Assembly (NCBI GenBank): GCA_036937835.1
Contig: CM072862.1
Location: 13,900,501 to 13,964,500, forward strand
DNA length: 64,000 bases
Direction of reading: 5' to 3'
Source: Pampus argenteus
Lineage: Eukaryota; Chordata; Actinopteri; Scombriformes; Stromateidae
The notes under the pieces are model-generated. The model did no database searches. It worked only from the letters and a program-made list of their open reading frames with translations, and had not been told where the DNA came from. The translations under genes were made by a program, and so were the position numbers. This document shows, one piece after another, positions 41,233-54,999 of the stretch (positions are counted from its first letter, which is position 1; each line of letters opens with the position of its first letter).

Positions 41233-41275
41233 ATGTGTTGGAGATAGGATGCATCACATCCTATTTCTAACACAT
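41233..41275. repeat. inverted repeat, 19-bp stem with 5-nt loop
   Basis: Left arm 41233-41251 (atgtgttggagataggatg), loop catca, right arm 41257-41275. The two non-Watson-Crick positions are both G opposite T, so an RNA of the + strand would pair fully with G-U wobbles. Confidence 0.9.
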
Positions 41276-41399
41276 CCTGTTTACAGACTTCAAAAACATA
41301 CAGCAGGGGCTGTTAGATGAAATGAGAGAACCTCATTTGGGCAATATTGTATAAAGAAATATGCAAGAAAAAAAAACAAACCCCAACAGCCATGCTTGA

Positions 41400-41720
41400 T
41401 GAAATTACAGACAAAAATGGTCTCTGATGAATTGGCAGTTAATTACTGCTTGATTAGCATAATTATGCATGTTAATAGCATCTCAAATGAATTGCAGTTG
41501 TCAGGAGGGAGGAAGCATCTGTAGTGGTGGCAGCCTGATACATATTTTCTCCTATCCAACAGCGTTGTCTAACTCTTCCCCTTAAGTGTTCGCCATTAAT
41601 CACTACACACTCCTTTTCCTTTGGAGTGAAATTTGGCATTTTGGGATAATTGGGCTATTATGGTATGCTTGTCACATCTGTAATAGTAGGCTAACGAGCC
41701 CCCTCGTGTGCTAGCATTCA
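41400..41720. promoter_or_regulatory. candidate conserved non-coding element with homeodomain-type motif cluster
   Basis: 41439-41478 packs about six TAAT/ATTA cores into 40 bases (e.g. aattactgcttgattagcat), next to unique, balanced sequence without repeats. Typical look of a vertebrate developmental enhancer core; not tested. Confidence 0.3.
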
Positions 41721-44379
41721 GAGATGATGGCAGAGCATGGGCACTGAGACTGAGTGGCATGGCAGGTACAGATATGGCCTAGTCATACTAAGACATATTG
41801 TTTAAGCTATTACTGTGTATCATCATACTAAAATACCAAATAGGCCATAGAGTGTAATTGATTCAATGCTAAATGTCTGTGTTGGTAAAATATGTGCACA
41901 CACATTACACACAAAATGAGGATGAGGGAGTGGTTCATTCTGCATATAGTGAAACTGAATGAAGACTTGTGTGTGTGTGCTTGTTTATCTTGTGACAGCT
42001 TTAAAAGTTATATATGTATATAGTATATTTAGGATTGAGGTTACTGTGTTCTACTATATCTACCTACTGTATACTTACGGTGCTATTGTCTGGAAACAGC
42101 AACTTGCTGCAGATGTTTCTTGTCTTAACCTTTATGTAGTGAATTTGAATCCTTCATCCTGCGATCAATAGTGTGATGGATTACATTGATATACCTCTCT
42201 GTGGCTTGCATCACAGATTCTAAAGATGACACAACCAATTTCGTGGTAAATATTACCTCCCACTGACACTTCATCTGACTTCTTATTATTGGCAGACATG
42301 GAGAAGAGTTGAAGGAGACAGGGGAGTCTCAAGGTTGCAGGTGTTAGCCAGGAGCATGTATGGATTGAGGCAAAGGGCATGGTTTGAAATGAGCCCTGAC
42401 TGTTTCATTAGGAATTCTCCTCGGGACCATATGGCATTTGTAATCATTGCTAATCACCGTCCAGACCAGAGTCGACTGTAAGTATACTCAAGAATTTTAA
42501 ATATTGGAAAGTCGTAATTCATATCAGAAGAAACATCTGTGAATCAATGTCACACTTTAAGATACATTTGGTCCTCTGAAAATCAATATAACTATCAAAA
42601 AAAGCATATTTTAACATAACATGTTAAAAGGACAAGGCTTTAGGTACGTGTATTGTGTGTCGACAATCAGTCTTGCCATTTGCCTGTGTGGCAGTGAGTG
42701 CTGTATTGGATATTAACTCACTGACTCACGGTGGTCTGTCATTCCCTCAGACAGCCTCTTAATGCCCTAATGGCTCATTTACATTATTGATGAGCCAACC
42801 CGGTGTCACCTCAAACACAGACTATTTAAAGAAAATAATTTTATGCAAACTACATATTGATGTACTAATGATCAATTGGCCCTTGTTTTGTGTGCTAATA
42901 ATATGCAACTGTTGCAGTGTGATGTACATCTTCAATTAGAGAGTTACCTCTACTGCTGGCTGACTCAAACAAGTGGCGTGACTGCATCATTTGTTCTGCT
43001 GACTGGTGGCACAACTGAGGGGCCAGCTTGGATGAGCGGCATAACACGTTCAACTCTACAACTTCAGTCCAGTGGATAATTTTTTTTTTGACTAGTCTTT
43101 GTGCTACATGGGTAACTGTGATGGGCCAGATCACATCCATCCATTGATTTGTCTACCTAGCATAGTATTGTAGCACTATCCTTCACAAATTCTTGAATAT
43201 TGTTGGTGTGATCATTCAAAAGTAATGCCCTGCCTAAAAGCATGACCCGACAGACTTACAATGCACTGATGCCAGGAGCATGGCGCCTTGAATTGCTCTT
43301 ATCTATGACTTGGTCCAACTATCCAAGTTTAATCTTAATCTCTACACGATCATGGTGAAGTCTTGTTCTTTATTACAGTAATATATGATTATGGAAGTTA
43401 ATTACATTGTAACAAATTTCCTCATTAGTTTAGGACTTGTAAGATAAGATACAAAATGTGACATGTACTCAGGTTATGGTAGTAAGGATACTGTCATTAT
43501 AAAACCTCTTTTCTTCATCTAATTAAAACAGACACATATTGTCTTCATAAACATATCCCTCATTCTTATTTCTTTGTATATGTCTTACCTCAGGAGTCAG
43601 GACCAGGAAGCAATTCTTTATATATCTTTACTTTATTACTTTATTTTAGATATTGTCAGAAAGGTCAGAGAAGACACATTTAAGGATCTGATTGTTCAAC
43701 TGCCTCAACTGCTTTCTAGGGACATCTCTTTTCTCCAAAATACAATAATCAATATTTTGATCAATTACATTTTGTTGTTCACACAGTAATGCAAATGGCG
43801 TCTGTCAGGGCCGTTATTGTGTCCGTGACAAATTGGGGACATTGTTTGCATGAGAGGAGAATGCCTGTCTCACATAGAATAGAATATAGGCCAGAGTAAC
43901 ACAGGGGATTTGTCTTTCTGATTGATTGGTGTCATGCTTAAATGCTCATCAATCTCTTGATTTCAAAGAGGCATTCCTGAAAGAATCAACTCCTTTTAGA
44001 CTCACTGATTGGAGCAACAAGCTAGTGCCGCTAACTTTTTCATAGAGTCTGTAGCAGAAAGATTGATTTTTATTCCCCATATGGACTGTGAGGAGACACT
44101 AGGGACATGCTTGTCAGTGTATCATCATTTATATCCATGACCTACAAGGTATATGGATGTCACCACTTCCCCATCCGATCAAACATAGATAGCCAATATA
44201 AATCATTTAAGACTGCAAATACACCTACACAGCTCACAGTTCCTTTACATAGAAATAGATTATCTCCTTTTGTCTAGAATGTCCCCGTATTGAATGCATC
44301 ATTCACTCCTTATTTCCCCCAAGATATTAACACATGCTCATATGTACAGAGCTGAAATTGTTCAACCTGTGGTCAATCA

Positions 44380-44700
44380 ATTTCCTCCTTAGAGGTCAGC
44401 CTCAAGTGCCCCTTTGCCCCTTTCCTTTACTGACAGGGCATCTATGGCAGTGCCTGCTTCTCTAAATTAAGAAGCCCATAAAACAGCTCCACTTTCAGGA
44501 TCTCAATCATAGGGTGAGGACCCATCACCGCCCCTTAAGGCCCCTCATAGCCCACTGAGACCCTTTTAAAATGAATTATGATCTTTTTCACTAGTGCCCA
44601 CAGATTCTGCTCAGATTGATGGCAAAGAATAAAATGTCCCTCTTCACTTTTGGCCTTTCCACATATATCAACCACAAGGCCCATCGTTTTTCAGGCTGAA
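44380..44700. promoter_or_regulatory. candidate conserved non-coding element
   Basis: Unique block of balanced composition with stop codons in every frame, flanked by AT-rich DNA. Call by appearance only. Confidence 0.2.
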
Positions 44701-46079
44701 TACTTGTATTAAGTATGCTGACTGCTACCATTAGGATAACATATAATAATGTAAATGGGCTTAAGGAGAGGTCTCAGAGCCAACTGTCAGGGACATAGAT
44801 TTAGACCTAGTTGAGGGAAATTTGTGAGGGATAATAACACTGTGATTTTGGTATGCACATAATAAGCTATTTTAGAAAGTTTTAGTTTTAGTAGTTTTAG
44901 TTTTTTCACTTTATATTATGGATTATTTATATTTATATATAACACGTTTATCCAAGTACCTTGTGGACAATTTGTCCCACACACTGATGGGAACAAGATA
45001 CCTTGAAATTTGGGGTTCACTATCTTGCTTAAAAACTCTTTAACACATGGATAAAAAGATCAGAGGATCAAATCACCCACCCTGCAATTAGACCACAATC
45101 CACTCTACCCATTTAGCATACATGTAAATGTATAATATACTACCACATCTATTTCATATCCAATAATCAGCACATGCAGCTTTCTAACTAATTTTGAGCA
45201 GTTAAAAAGTAGGGCTAACACAAGTCAGGGTTAGGACAAAGTGAGGAGGCTAGAGGTCAAAGCAATAACTGGGAAAATAGTGAAGGAACTGGGGTAAAAA
45301 AACAAACAAAAAAAGTGGATTACATTAAAACAAAATATGTGGCTTGGACTTTCAAGATGTGGCATCAACATGAGTAAAGTTGAGGTGAAAAGAAATGACA
45401 GAGGTTGGGACTGAAGCGGCTGTGTCACGGATGACAAAGTGTCACTCACACACTCTCTTCAGAGCAGCAATCGACCCACAGCCTGTCTGCCATTCAAAGA
45501 GCTTTTCTTAGGTGTGAGACAGCTACTGTAACAACTGAAGACCAGCGTTTTTGTGTTGGCTACCCTCTGAAGGAATCCATGGCAGAAAATAATGTTCAAC
45601 TTTTGCTTTTTGAGGAACAACATTATAAACCCTGTAATTGTGTGCTTCTGAGTGTTGGGTGTGTATGTGAGAAACAGAAAGAGAGAAAGACTTTTAGTCT
45701 GCCTGACATGACTAAAATCTAGACAGAGGTGTTTTTATATTAAAGATAGCTTACCAAGGAAGAGACCAACCACAACAAACATTCTACATTTTTACAAAAC
45801 AACCCTATTATCAGACAAAGATGTCCATATCGGACAATATTGACATTGGACATAAATTGTGAGGCAAATTGTCCAATATGGGATACTGGACTGAAAAACC
45901 TAAAAATCAAAAGACTGTGTTCTCACTGTGTGTTTGTTGTAATTGTTCTGTTTATCCCCTGTTGTGTGAAAATGATGCTTCCCCTACCTCACGTTAAAAG
46001 CCACCTGAAAAAAGAGAGACAATAAAGTAAGGAGACAATGGGATTCAGAATGTTTTGCTATGCACATAGATGGTGTAGA

Positions 46080-46240
46080 TATTCTGCCAGCCAAGCTGCC
46101 GGCTGGCTGATGGAAGAGGAGAAAAGGGACTCCATATAAATGGGAAATTAGCAGGGAGCGTCGTCAAAAGTAATTAACTCCCATCTTTACCACTGTCCAT
46201 TAGCCCTGACACGATGACACAAAAGGAAAAAAAAAAAAAA
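46080..46240. promoter_or_regulatory. candidate conserved non-coding element
   Basis: Contains ccatataaatgggaaattag and gtcgtcaaaagtaattaact, with several CpGs kept in an otherwise CpG-poor area. Call by appearance only. Confidence 0.22.
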
Positions 46241-49200
46241 AACACCCATGTCAACTCTGGCAGCCGCCTGCACTGATCAGATAAACATTTTTTGTTTTGT
46301 TTTGACGCCTGATTACAAAATGATTAGCCAGCGTGCCTGTCTCCTCCTTACCCTTCATCTCCCCTGTTGTTTGATTGACAGATGTGGTGATATGCTGTTG
46401 GGTCTGTGTAAGTTGTCTACCACCCTTTCTGCCACAAACACGTTTGCCCTTTGTTGGTTAACATGGGTTGTATAGACAAAAAAAAAAAAAAAATACAGAA
46501 TGAGATTTGTTTTCTTAAGTGTTATTATTCCCTCTCTTTTGGTAGGAAAATAAATATGATACAATAAAAATAAATTAAAAAATCGTCTAAATTCCACAAT
46601 GACTAACCTGAGTTTTATTCACCCACTCAGACATATTGATGGTTTTGTATTTTCAACTTCAGTATGTTGTCAGTTGGGTGGCTACAATTGCGGTAAAGCT
46701 GTATGGTCTGTGGTTTCATGCATTAGTAATTAGTAAATATTTAGTATAGCTATGAACAGCATTTCTGGTTTTGATTTTAAGAAATTATATGATATTTAAT
46801 GTAACTCAATAATACAAATTCTGAGATTTGAAATAACTGGTAACACTTCCCGATTACTTCCTGCAACATAACTTAATTCTTGCCACTGCTATAGATGTAA
46901 CTGTAACTGTACCAACCTCTGTAGTCTCATTTAGCCGCTTCATACAATCATACAAAAAGTTTTGGCCGCTGACATACTTGCGTTTGCTCAATGTGGATAT
47001 GTCGACAACAGCTGTAACACTAGCTCATTGTTCATATACTTGCTTGCATACACTGTATCCCTGGACAATTATAAAGTATATTCACTCGAGAGTAGATTAG
47101 GGCTTAGTCATCATGGATAACACCAGTTCCTTGTGAACTTTCGTTTTTGTGAGGTCATGTCAGAAAAAGCATCGGCAACATGAATGTAATAATATGTTTC
47201 CTTAGGGCACTGGCTAATTTTACTTGACAGGATAGTCACTTCTACACTTTTCAGAAATATTGAGAACACTGTTTTTATGGGTGTCAACCAGGATAACCAC
47301 ACTGTAAAATTCATGTGGCTGATCATTTACCAGCATCTCATGTTTGACTCCAGGTTTACACAGCTTTAGATAAGACTCAATAACTTCTTGGTAAAAGAGT
47401 TTCATAGAATCCAGTCATGTACAATATAATAACAATTTATTTTGGAAAAGCTTTTATACCCAGGGGCCAAGGTGAGAGACATTAAAAAGAAATTATTGTT
47501 TGATTAATGAATGATGCCCATGTGATAACTTGCTTAGATAAGAATGGAGCCTTGATGCCCTTGTGTGTTGTTTCAGTAGCACTAGGAATGTTCCTTGATC
47601 ACCCATAAGGCTGTAGGAGCTCATATTTTGATAAGGATGTGAAAAAAGCATGATAAGCATCTTAAATGATCAGTATCTTAAATCTTTGGCTGTATTGATT
47701 TACTCTTGCTGTGTGTACAAATGGCATACCATCTCCTTCCTTCATAAGACATTTCTTGGATAACCAGGCTCAGTCTTTTATATTGAGCATGTTAACAAAC
47801 AGCACATAATTGTTTGAACTCTTCTTCTTCTTTGCGTAATGCAATTATGTTTGAATACTCAGTATATCATTTTTAAAGGCTGTAGGCAATATATGTATTA
47901 TCTTAATCTACAGTGTGATGCAAGCCGCTAAATTAAATGCTCGTCAAAGTTTAATATTTAGCTTTTATAGCATGCTTTTCATTATAAGCCTATTGTAAGA
48001 GTGTCTCTTAATATAAGACAACACTAGCTGTTAAACTATAAAGTCAGATAACAACTGCCTGTTCTTGTACTGCTATAAATGTCTTAATCTTCAATTTTAA
48101 CCAATTAAAGTAATAAAAGGGAATGTTTCAACTTTGGACCTAATTCAGAAACTGTATCCTCTTGGAGTACTACCAAGATTATTGACAGGATATATTATGG
48201 TGCCATAACAGAAACCCATTGCTGTCAAGGTATTATATTCATATTAAACTTGTTCACATAAAGATGACTCTATCTTGAATAAATACACACTTTGCATTCA
48301 TTTAAACAAATATCTACGCAACAAAGTGGTTGTCAACTAGAAAAGAACTGTCAGTGGCAATGTTCAGAAACATTTGATGAGATAAAAAGTATAATTATCA
48401 CAAGTTTCTAACAATGTTTCTAAGATCAGTCAACTGAAAATAACACACCACTGCTGTGGTTTTGTCTGCATTAATCAAGACTGACAAGTGCCTGTCTTGC
48501 CCAGAAACAATAAAAAGGATGTTGGTTTCCTTTTCTTTCATCTGTGATAACTGTTGTGCAATCAAACAGATGTGTATGTTCTTAACGCCCTAACCTGAGA
48601 CATAATCATGTGCTCACATGCTGCTGTGCCTTGGCCTTTGATCTCTTTTAATCACATTTTAGAGCATGCTCTCGTCCCTGCTAAAAAATAATTAACAAAT
48701 TCAATGCAGAAAAAAATGCAGAAGGATGTGACCATAAACAGAAGACGGTGTAATAAAAAGTAATTCAGTACAATATGAATAAACTACCAGAATGTGCTTG
48801 TGACTGAACAGTTATGTAGCTGGTTAAAGTGATTTGCTCAGTTGACATGGAAAACAATCAGCATCATCAGCTTGTCATGTCCAACTAATCTAGTGAATCG
48901 CTTTAGTTTAAAACTAACTCAAGAAAATGATTAAATTTTACCATTATTGAGACAAACTCACCACATTTATTGCGATTTGATTACATGTAAGTCACTGCAA
49001 TCACCGCTGGAAAGAACATAACCTATCACAAAATGATTGCTCTCTGTGATGACATTTTAGCTATTATAGGTATATGCATGTTACTATATCCATCTGCTGT
49101 GGCAAGAATGGCATTGACTACTGATAATGTACAGAACAAGTCAGGATGTGTTTATGATACTGATTTAAAAGAGAAATATGAGGAGTTTGATACTTTTTTT

Positions 49201-49856
49201 TGCACACATTTGACAGGGGGATCTTTTTTTTTACAGACATTTTCAATATTCATGTTGAAATGTGATGAAGTCATAGCTTGGTTCAAGACCTTCCATTATG
49301 CTACAACAGAGACTGGATGCTTGGCTGATTATAAATCACCTTGGAAACACATGGTGATGCAAAATCCATAATGTGAACATCATGCTTAGAACCATATTTA
49401 ACCATTCAGGAGCACTGCTACAATTGCCTGTTAGCATGCATTTTGCATTTATTTACCAATTAAAAATGCATTTGGTATGGATTTGAAAGTACTATGCAAA
49501 ACTGCAGTGCTCCTGTAAACAGATTATGGTCCTGGGGGACAGTGTGGTATTGAATGACTAAATAGGCCTACTATGATTTATGATAATGCATAAGAGAACA
49601 GGGCTCCTACCCTCAATCCCTTACTGTAACTCCAACTGGGGATTGGAATATTAGCATATTACCAGTACTATTATATTTCTTCAGTTCACCATAAGTATGA
49701 CTTATCTGTAATATCTACTTTTTGTTAATTTTAGATTTGGAAATTATTTTAATCAGATACTTTGAGTAGAATGGTTTTATTGCAGCCTTAATGCGGTAAG
49801 AAAGTGAAACTCATAGTCCACTCAATGGGAGCGTACTTGCTCTCTATGTCTCTCTA

Positions 49857-49866
49857 ACACACACAG

Positions 49867-49897
<31 letters not shown>
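49857..49897. repeat. (AC)n microsatellite
   Basis: An AC run with one gg interruption. Confidence 0.92.
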
Positions 49898-49900
<3 letters not shown>

Positions 49901-50029
49901 CCCTTAAAAGAATATGAGAATCAAGCTCACCCTGCACCTTGATGCACTCTGATCTCCCAGCTTTAGCGTACACACCATCAGCAGGGGCTACATAGCCCAT
50001 GTTAAACAGTGAGTTGATGTGAGTGCTCC

Positions 50030-50360
50030 ATGAGTGGGAGAGAGGTGTTCGTTAAGGCTTCTTTCATTTCATTTGACGGGTTGAATGCTCCTCAGAGCAA
50101 GAGGAGATTTGGTGCATCACTGTATGTGACAGAAGAGATTACAGAGGTAATCCTGCCTGCTCATCAGGGAATCATCTAGTCTTCAACTTGATTTTATTAA
50201 CTGGTTCGTACTCACAGTTGGTGTAATTAACCAATCCCTTAATTTACACCCATTTGATTTAGTTTCTCTATTCAGCAAAGCAATTGGACTAAATATCTTT
50301 TATTCCGTGGCTCAGCTATGTTTTATTCTAAGGCTGAGCTATTATCCTTTTAGCTGTGGG
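50030..50360. promoter_or_regulatory. candidate conserved non-coding element
   Basis: Unique, repeat-free and motif-rich (tgtaattaaccaatccctta and similar) with no open frame of note. Call by appearance only. Confidence 0.22.
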
Positions 50361-51419
50361 TTTGCAAGACTTGAGAATAAGTAGTCATGTAGTTTTGTAT
50401 TACAATAGGGCTATCCAGCAGTACACCTCATTACAAGGGTTCCTGCCTAAGTCACAGGTTTTTTACCCCAAGCAGTGGTATAGAAACCTGGGCCAGATTA
50501 TTTCAATTAAATTTTTATATGTCAGGTTTGAGGTTATATGTACATTATGCAAATTTAATTAATTAGTTTTTTTTTCTTTTTCATCTTTAATCCACAAAGA
50601 GAGTTTTAATGCAAAATGCTTGAAAATTGCATTATTCAAAATAAATAGATTGTCAAGGTCAAAATTGGATTTCACATAGACATATATATGTAGACGCTGC
50701 ATTGGCCACGTCAGCCCATTGCTGTAATAGATCAATGCATCCGCCATATTGGTCCGGGCAACTGGCCTGTAAACAAATTAGAGCCTACACGATGACAAAA
50801 TTTATGTCATATGATTCAGGCATTCCAGTCAGGTCTATGGCAAATTGCCTGGACCAATATAGCAGCAACATTGATGTACAACCCAGGGACCAGTGTCTAC
50901 GTATATATGACTATGGGACTGCAGTACACTACATACAGGAGTTTACTCTACCAGCAACACACATGTCATATCATGACTGTAACAGGTTATCCTCAACTTC
51001 GCCCTGCGTTGGGAACCTTTGAAATGTAATTAGATTTTATCAGTCAGTAAAAAAAACTCTTGTCGAGGTCAACTGTGTGTGTCATGTGATTACAACATTG
51101 TACTCTGATAAGGTAGGCATTTATGAATGAACATGTGGCCTTTGACCTTGTATGATTCTTTCACTATGAGTTTCTACAGGTGTTGTTTTGAGTTAATCTG
51201 GAGATAATGTGTTTCAGATGACCTCAGCCAGAATAATAATTATGATCGATTATAACCACAAAGCTGTTACCATATCCCCATTACAGTTTATAGTTAGTTA
51301 ATGATTTGCTACTGTGCATCTGTTTCACTATCACAAGTTTCACTGTTACTGTAATAATTCATCATTCATTGTAAACATTCTCATTTTCTCATTTTGTCAT
51401 TGTTTATCACTATAATTCA

Positions 51420-51653
51420 TTGAGAGTGTACAATATGTGTGTGCTGATTTGTTCTGTACATGTGACATCATTGCACGTCTGTCCGTCCTGGGAGAGGGAT
51501 CCCTCCTCTGTGGCTCTTCCTGAGGTTTCTTCCACCTTTTTCCCTGGTCTACGGACAGAGGGTGTCACTCCCTGTACAGATTGTAAAGCCCTCTGAGACA
51601 AATGTATTTTGTGATTTTGGGCTATATAAATACAATTTGATTTGATTTGATTT
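51420..51653 (+). mobile_element. 3' end of a fish non-LTR retroposon (LINE/SINE-type tail)
   Basis: Contains a segment I recognise from dispersed fish repeats: ctgtggctcttcctgaggtt, then tgtaaagccctctgagacaa, then gggctatataaatacaattt and a terminal TTTGA tandem run (about 51635-51653). A conserved 3' stem region plus short tandem tail is typical of LINE-2/CR1-like elements and of SINEs that share their tails. No reverse-transcriptase coding part is present, so this is a 5'-truncated or non-autonomous copy. The left boundary and family name are unsure. Confidence 0.75.
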
Positions 51654-53029
51654 AAAAGCTAATAAGCTTGTTGTGTACTATTCCTACTTATTTCCCCCAC
51701 ACTGTCTAAATTCCTTTTATTTGTAAACATAATTATTATTACATTATTTCTTGGTAAATTGTCAGGTGTTGGCATTACTATTTAATAATAATGTGGTTAA
51801 CATATCTCTTTAGCTGCATTCAGACTGGAAACAACACATCTTCGTCACTCATTTTAATGAGACCACTACTTAACTCATTAACTCATTATCTCTTCAAACT
51901 AAGTAAGAAAGTATGTGGATGAGTATATGGAGTATATGGATTTTGGGATGTACTATAACACTTTTTCTGGCTCCCTGTAATCAGAGTCAAAGGACTGACT
52001 TGATGATCAGCAAACTCAAAATCATGGACTTGTCTTTTATAAATGAGGTCTTTATAGTAAGTATACGCGTATGAACATTTCCCATGCGTGTACTTGTATT
52101 TAAATACAGGGATGTGAATGAGAAATACAAATGAAACTCCAAAAGAATCCCAAGTGCTTCCTGTTTACGCAAGTTCAAAATTGCCCCAAGACACTCATTG
52201 TTGGATCTTGGGTTTAAGGATACACAGTGGGCAAACAAACTGAAAAAACAAAACCAAACAGAATTTTCCTCTAAATGTTTTGCAAGTTGAATATGTGTTC
52301 ATGTAAAAAAAAAAAAAAAATTTGAAAACCATTTTCAAAGAAATAATAAGCATTTCCTCCCTGCTGGCACCACACACCTATGGTAGATTAATACAATGTG
52401 GACAGGAATATTGCTAGATTAATAACGTTCCAATTATTCTCTAAGTGATATTGACTGGCTACACATAAATGGATGTTTTCCAGTGAAACTGAATGTAAAT
52501 TGGAGATGAGATTGTTTACTTCTCTCTTGCTCTCTGTCTTTTTTACATCTCCTTCCTACAAAGCAATACATGGATGGAGACTCAAGGTTTTTATGTAATA
52601 ACCATATTCACCAGAATCAATAGCATGAGAGAGGGGGCAATAATGCAGGCTAACTGAAGGAAATTAAATCAGGCACAACAAGAGCGGACAGACAAAGTAA
52701 ATAAGGTTATTTGTATTGAAGAGTAGGCTTTTCATTAAGCACAGACTTTGTGAGTGATGCACTACAACAGTCAGTTTTTAAACTTTTTTCCCAATCCTCA
52801 ACAACAAATCAAATATTCTGTCACCAGTATTTCATGACTGCTATTGTCTTAGTGATCCATTATGTGTTTGTATATGGGCCTTAATGTATATAGATATTAA
52901 GTATCTAGTACTAGTGTTTTCTCTCATACATGCTTTTTTTTTCTTAAGTTTCACCATTTACTTCAGTTTCTCTCCTCTGTTCATCAATGTTATTGCCCCC
53001 TTTTCTGGCATTAATTAAAGCATACTACC

Positions 53030-53660
53030 CCACCCCACTTTCCACCCCAGCCCTGAGACCCCTGTGCAGTGGGATTATGGGATTATATCAGTAGGGTCCG
53101 TGCCTGTGAAAGCCCTCTCTAGCAACCAGTGTACAGCTAGGAGCCCTGTGGCACAATGGAATTCTAGGTGGAATTCTTCAGGAGGACTAACAGAGCCGTG
53201 GCCTTTGTAAGCAGCACAGCAGGTCTCTGCCGGCATCCAACGGCATGTTTCCATACTGGCCCACTTGCAAGAACTATAGCAAGAGAGTACAAAAAATGAT
53301 TAACCATGTATTCAGTGAATCGGAATTCCATTAAGTCGGAATGCTGAAATTGCCCCCGAAGAGGTATGTGTGGGGGGTTTGGAGTTGCTGTTTGCCCCCT
53401 TAAGTGTGGCAGAATTAATAAGACTATTACCTCAACGATTACAGCTCTGCACAGGACCCAGGATTCATTTCTGTGGAAATTCAATGCCACTAATTAAAAC
53501 TGTTGCCATCGCTCTGGCCTCAGAGTGATTGTCTCAGAAGATACGTCCCCCCTGCAAATTACAAAGGCAATTTTATGAGTTGGAAAACTGAGAGCAATTA
53601 TTTTAACAAGCATAAAGCATTTTCTATCGAGCAGCCATCCTGGCTGATCTAATATTAGTG
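53030..53660. promoter_or_regulatory. candidate conserved non-coding element (longest block)
   Basis: About 600 bases of unique, balanced sequence with retained CpGs (gcccccgaagagg, ctgccggcatccaacggc) and no splice-supported frame. The minus-strand 108-codon frame here has no recognisable family. Confidence 0.25.
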
Positions 53661-53828
53661 CTTGTACTATAAGCAGAAAAATAAAGAGTGAAGCCAACAC
53701 CAGGAGAAAATGAGGCTCCTTCCTCAGAAGGCTGTAAACCAGGGAGGTGTCGACCTCCTGCTGCTACTCTCTGTGTGGTCACAGACTGTCTGGCCATGGC
53801 CAATGTTGCAACCATTTTTACAGGATGC

Positions 53829-53847
53829 AAACACACACACGCATACA

Positions 53848-53886
<39 letters not shown>

Positions 53887-53897
53887 ACACAAACACA
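53829..53897. repeat. (CA)n microsatellite, interrupted
   Basis: Several CA runs separated by single changes (gcat, gac, atac). Confidence 0.93.
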
Positions 53898-54999
53898 TTT
53901 ATAAGTACATAATATATCATGCACAGCATACTCACACCAGACAGAAAGACACTGCTTACGTGCATGTGTGTGTGTGTTTGTGGTTGGGTGTACAAAATCA
54001 AGGTTTTATTTACACTACATGATGCTTTTCTGTTTCACCAGAATCTGCAATTGATTGCTTCTGACAGTATCATAATGACTCACTTACACAAAACAAAGAC
54101 TTGATTCTTTAACCTTCCACATTGATTTTGTTTGTATAAAACTGGTTTAAAACAGGTTTTCTATTACATTTACATTTTCTGCTTTAAATGAACAGTGGTG
54201 TTCTAACATTTTGTGAAACAGGCTTTAAATCATCATAATTAAACGCGGATTCTGTGTGTGACATCTGAGATGTAACCCCAGCTCTTGTTCAGTAACCTGC
54301 CCTATACACTGTGCAAATTATACAGTGACAGTTGGGGGAGTCAACTTTTGTCCAGGGTATAAAGGGAATCCAGTCCAGTGCCGGTGCTTCTGAATAATCC
54401 TCACAGTATTTTGCTAGTTTAACATAATGTCTGCAATCTGTAGATTGATAAATCAAATCCATTACACCTGCTCATAGGGCAAATACCACACAACAACTTT
54501 TGCAATCAGGGGTCACCAACAAAGTATTCTAGACCAGACCCACACACACATTCAACAGCAGCTGACCACCATTTACACTCAAACACAGTTAGGACTCAGT
54601 CTATAAGCTCAAAACCATAAGATGGAGTGATTACTAGTCTTAATTAGGATCAACTAAACCATGCTATACACACAGCTTCACATACAGGGGTAACTTTTTT
54701 CCTTGACTAAACTTAAGTTTATCTTTTCTTGCGAGAAACGTAGTATGTCCAATATGTGGCATTGCCATAATCTCCTTTGCGGTTGCAGAGTATAAAATGT
54801 ATATAATTTATGTACACAACATAAAACATTGTGTCATTTAGAGTTTCATGAAATTTAATAAGACCATGTTGGATACACAAAGGTTAAAGACATAGACCTG
54901 ATTTCAAAATGCTATATGTTTATCAGTGTGTGTGCATCACATGTGTATGTGAGCGTGTATTCATGTCTCTCTACATCTGTAATTACACTGGCATTAACA

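Larger units (their letters stand above)
36138..41399. other. intergenic region downstream of ppfibp2, part 1
   Basis: No gene recognised. It holds microsatellites, the 20-bp direct repeat, the inverted repeat at 41233-41275, a TAAT-rich block near 36760-36905 and a GC-richer open patch at 38581-38730. Open frames here are short and without family similarity. Confidence 0.5.
41721..51419. other. intergenic region, part 2
   Basis: No gene recognised. A 112-codon open frame at 49033-49371 has no family similarity that I can see and no splice context. Balanced blocks at 44380-44700, 46080-46240 and 50030-50360 may be regulatory. Otherwise AT-rich DNA with one AC microsatellite. Confidence 0.5.

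Noticed and set aside
49033..49371. 112-codon + strand open frame in the 3' desert
   Set aside because: AT-rich, no recognisable domain, no splice or promoter context; expected by chance in 28 kb of AT-rich DNA.
53164..53490. 108-codon minus-strand open frame
   Set aside because: It falls in a non-coding-looking balanced block; the translation resembles no family and shows no splice sites.
53624..54001. 125-codon minus-strand open frame with Cys/Val repeats
   Set aside because: Its core is a translated CA/GT microsatellite; the same holds for similar frames at 4414-4800, 5840-6110 and 23377-23766.
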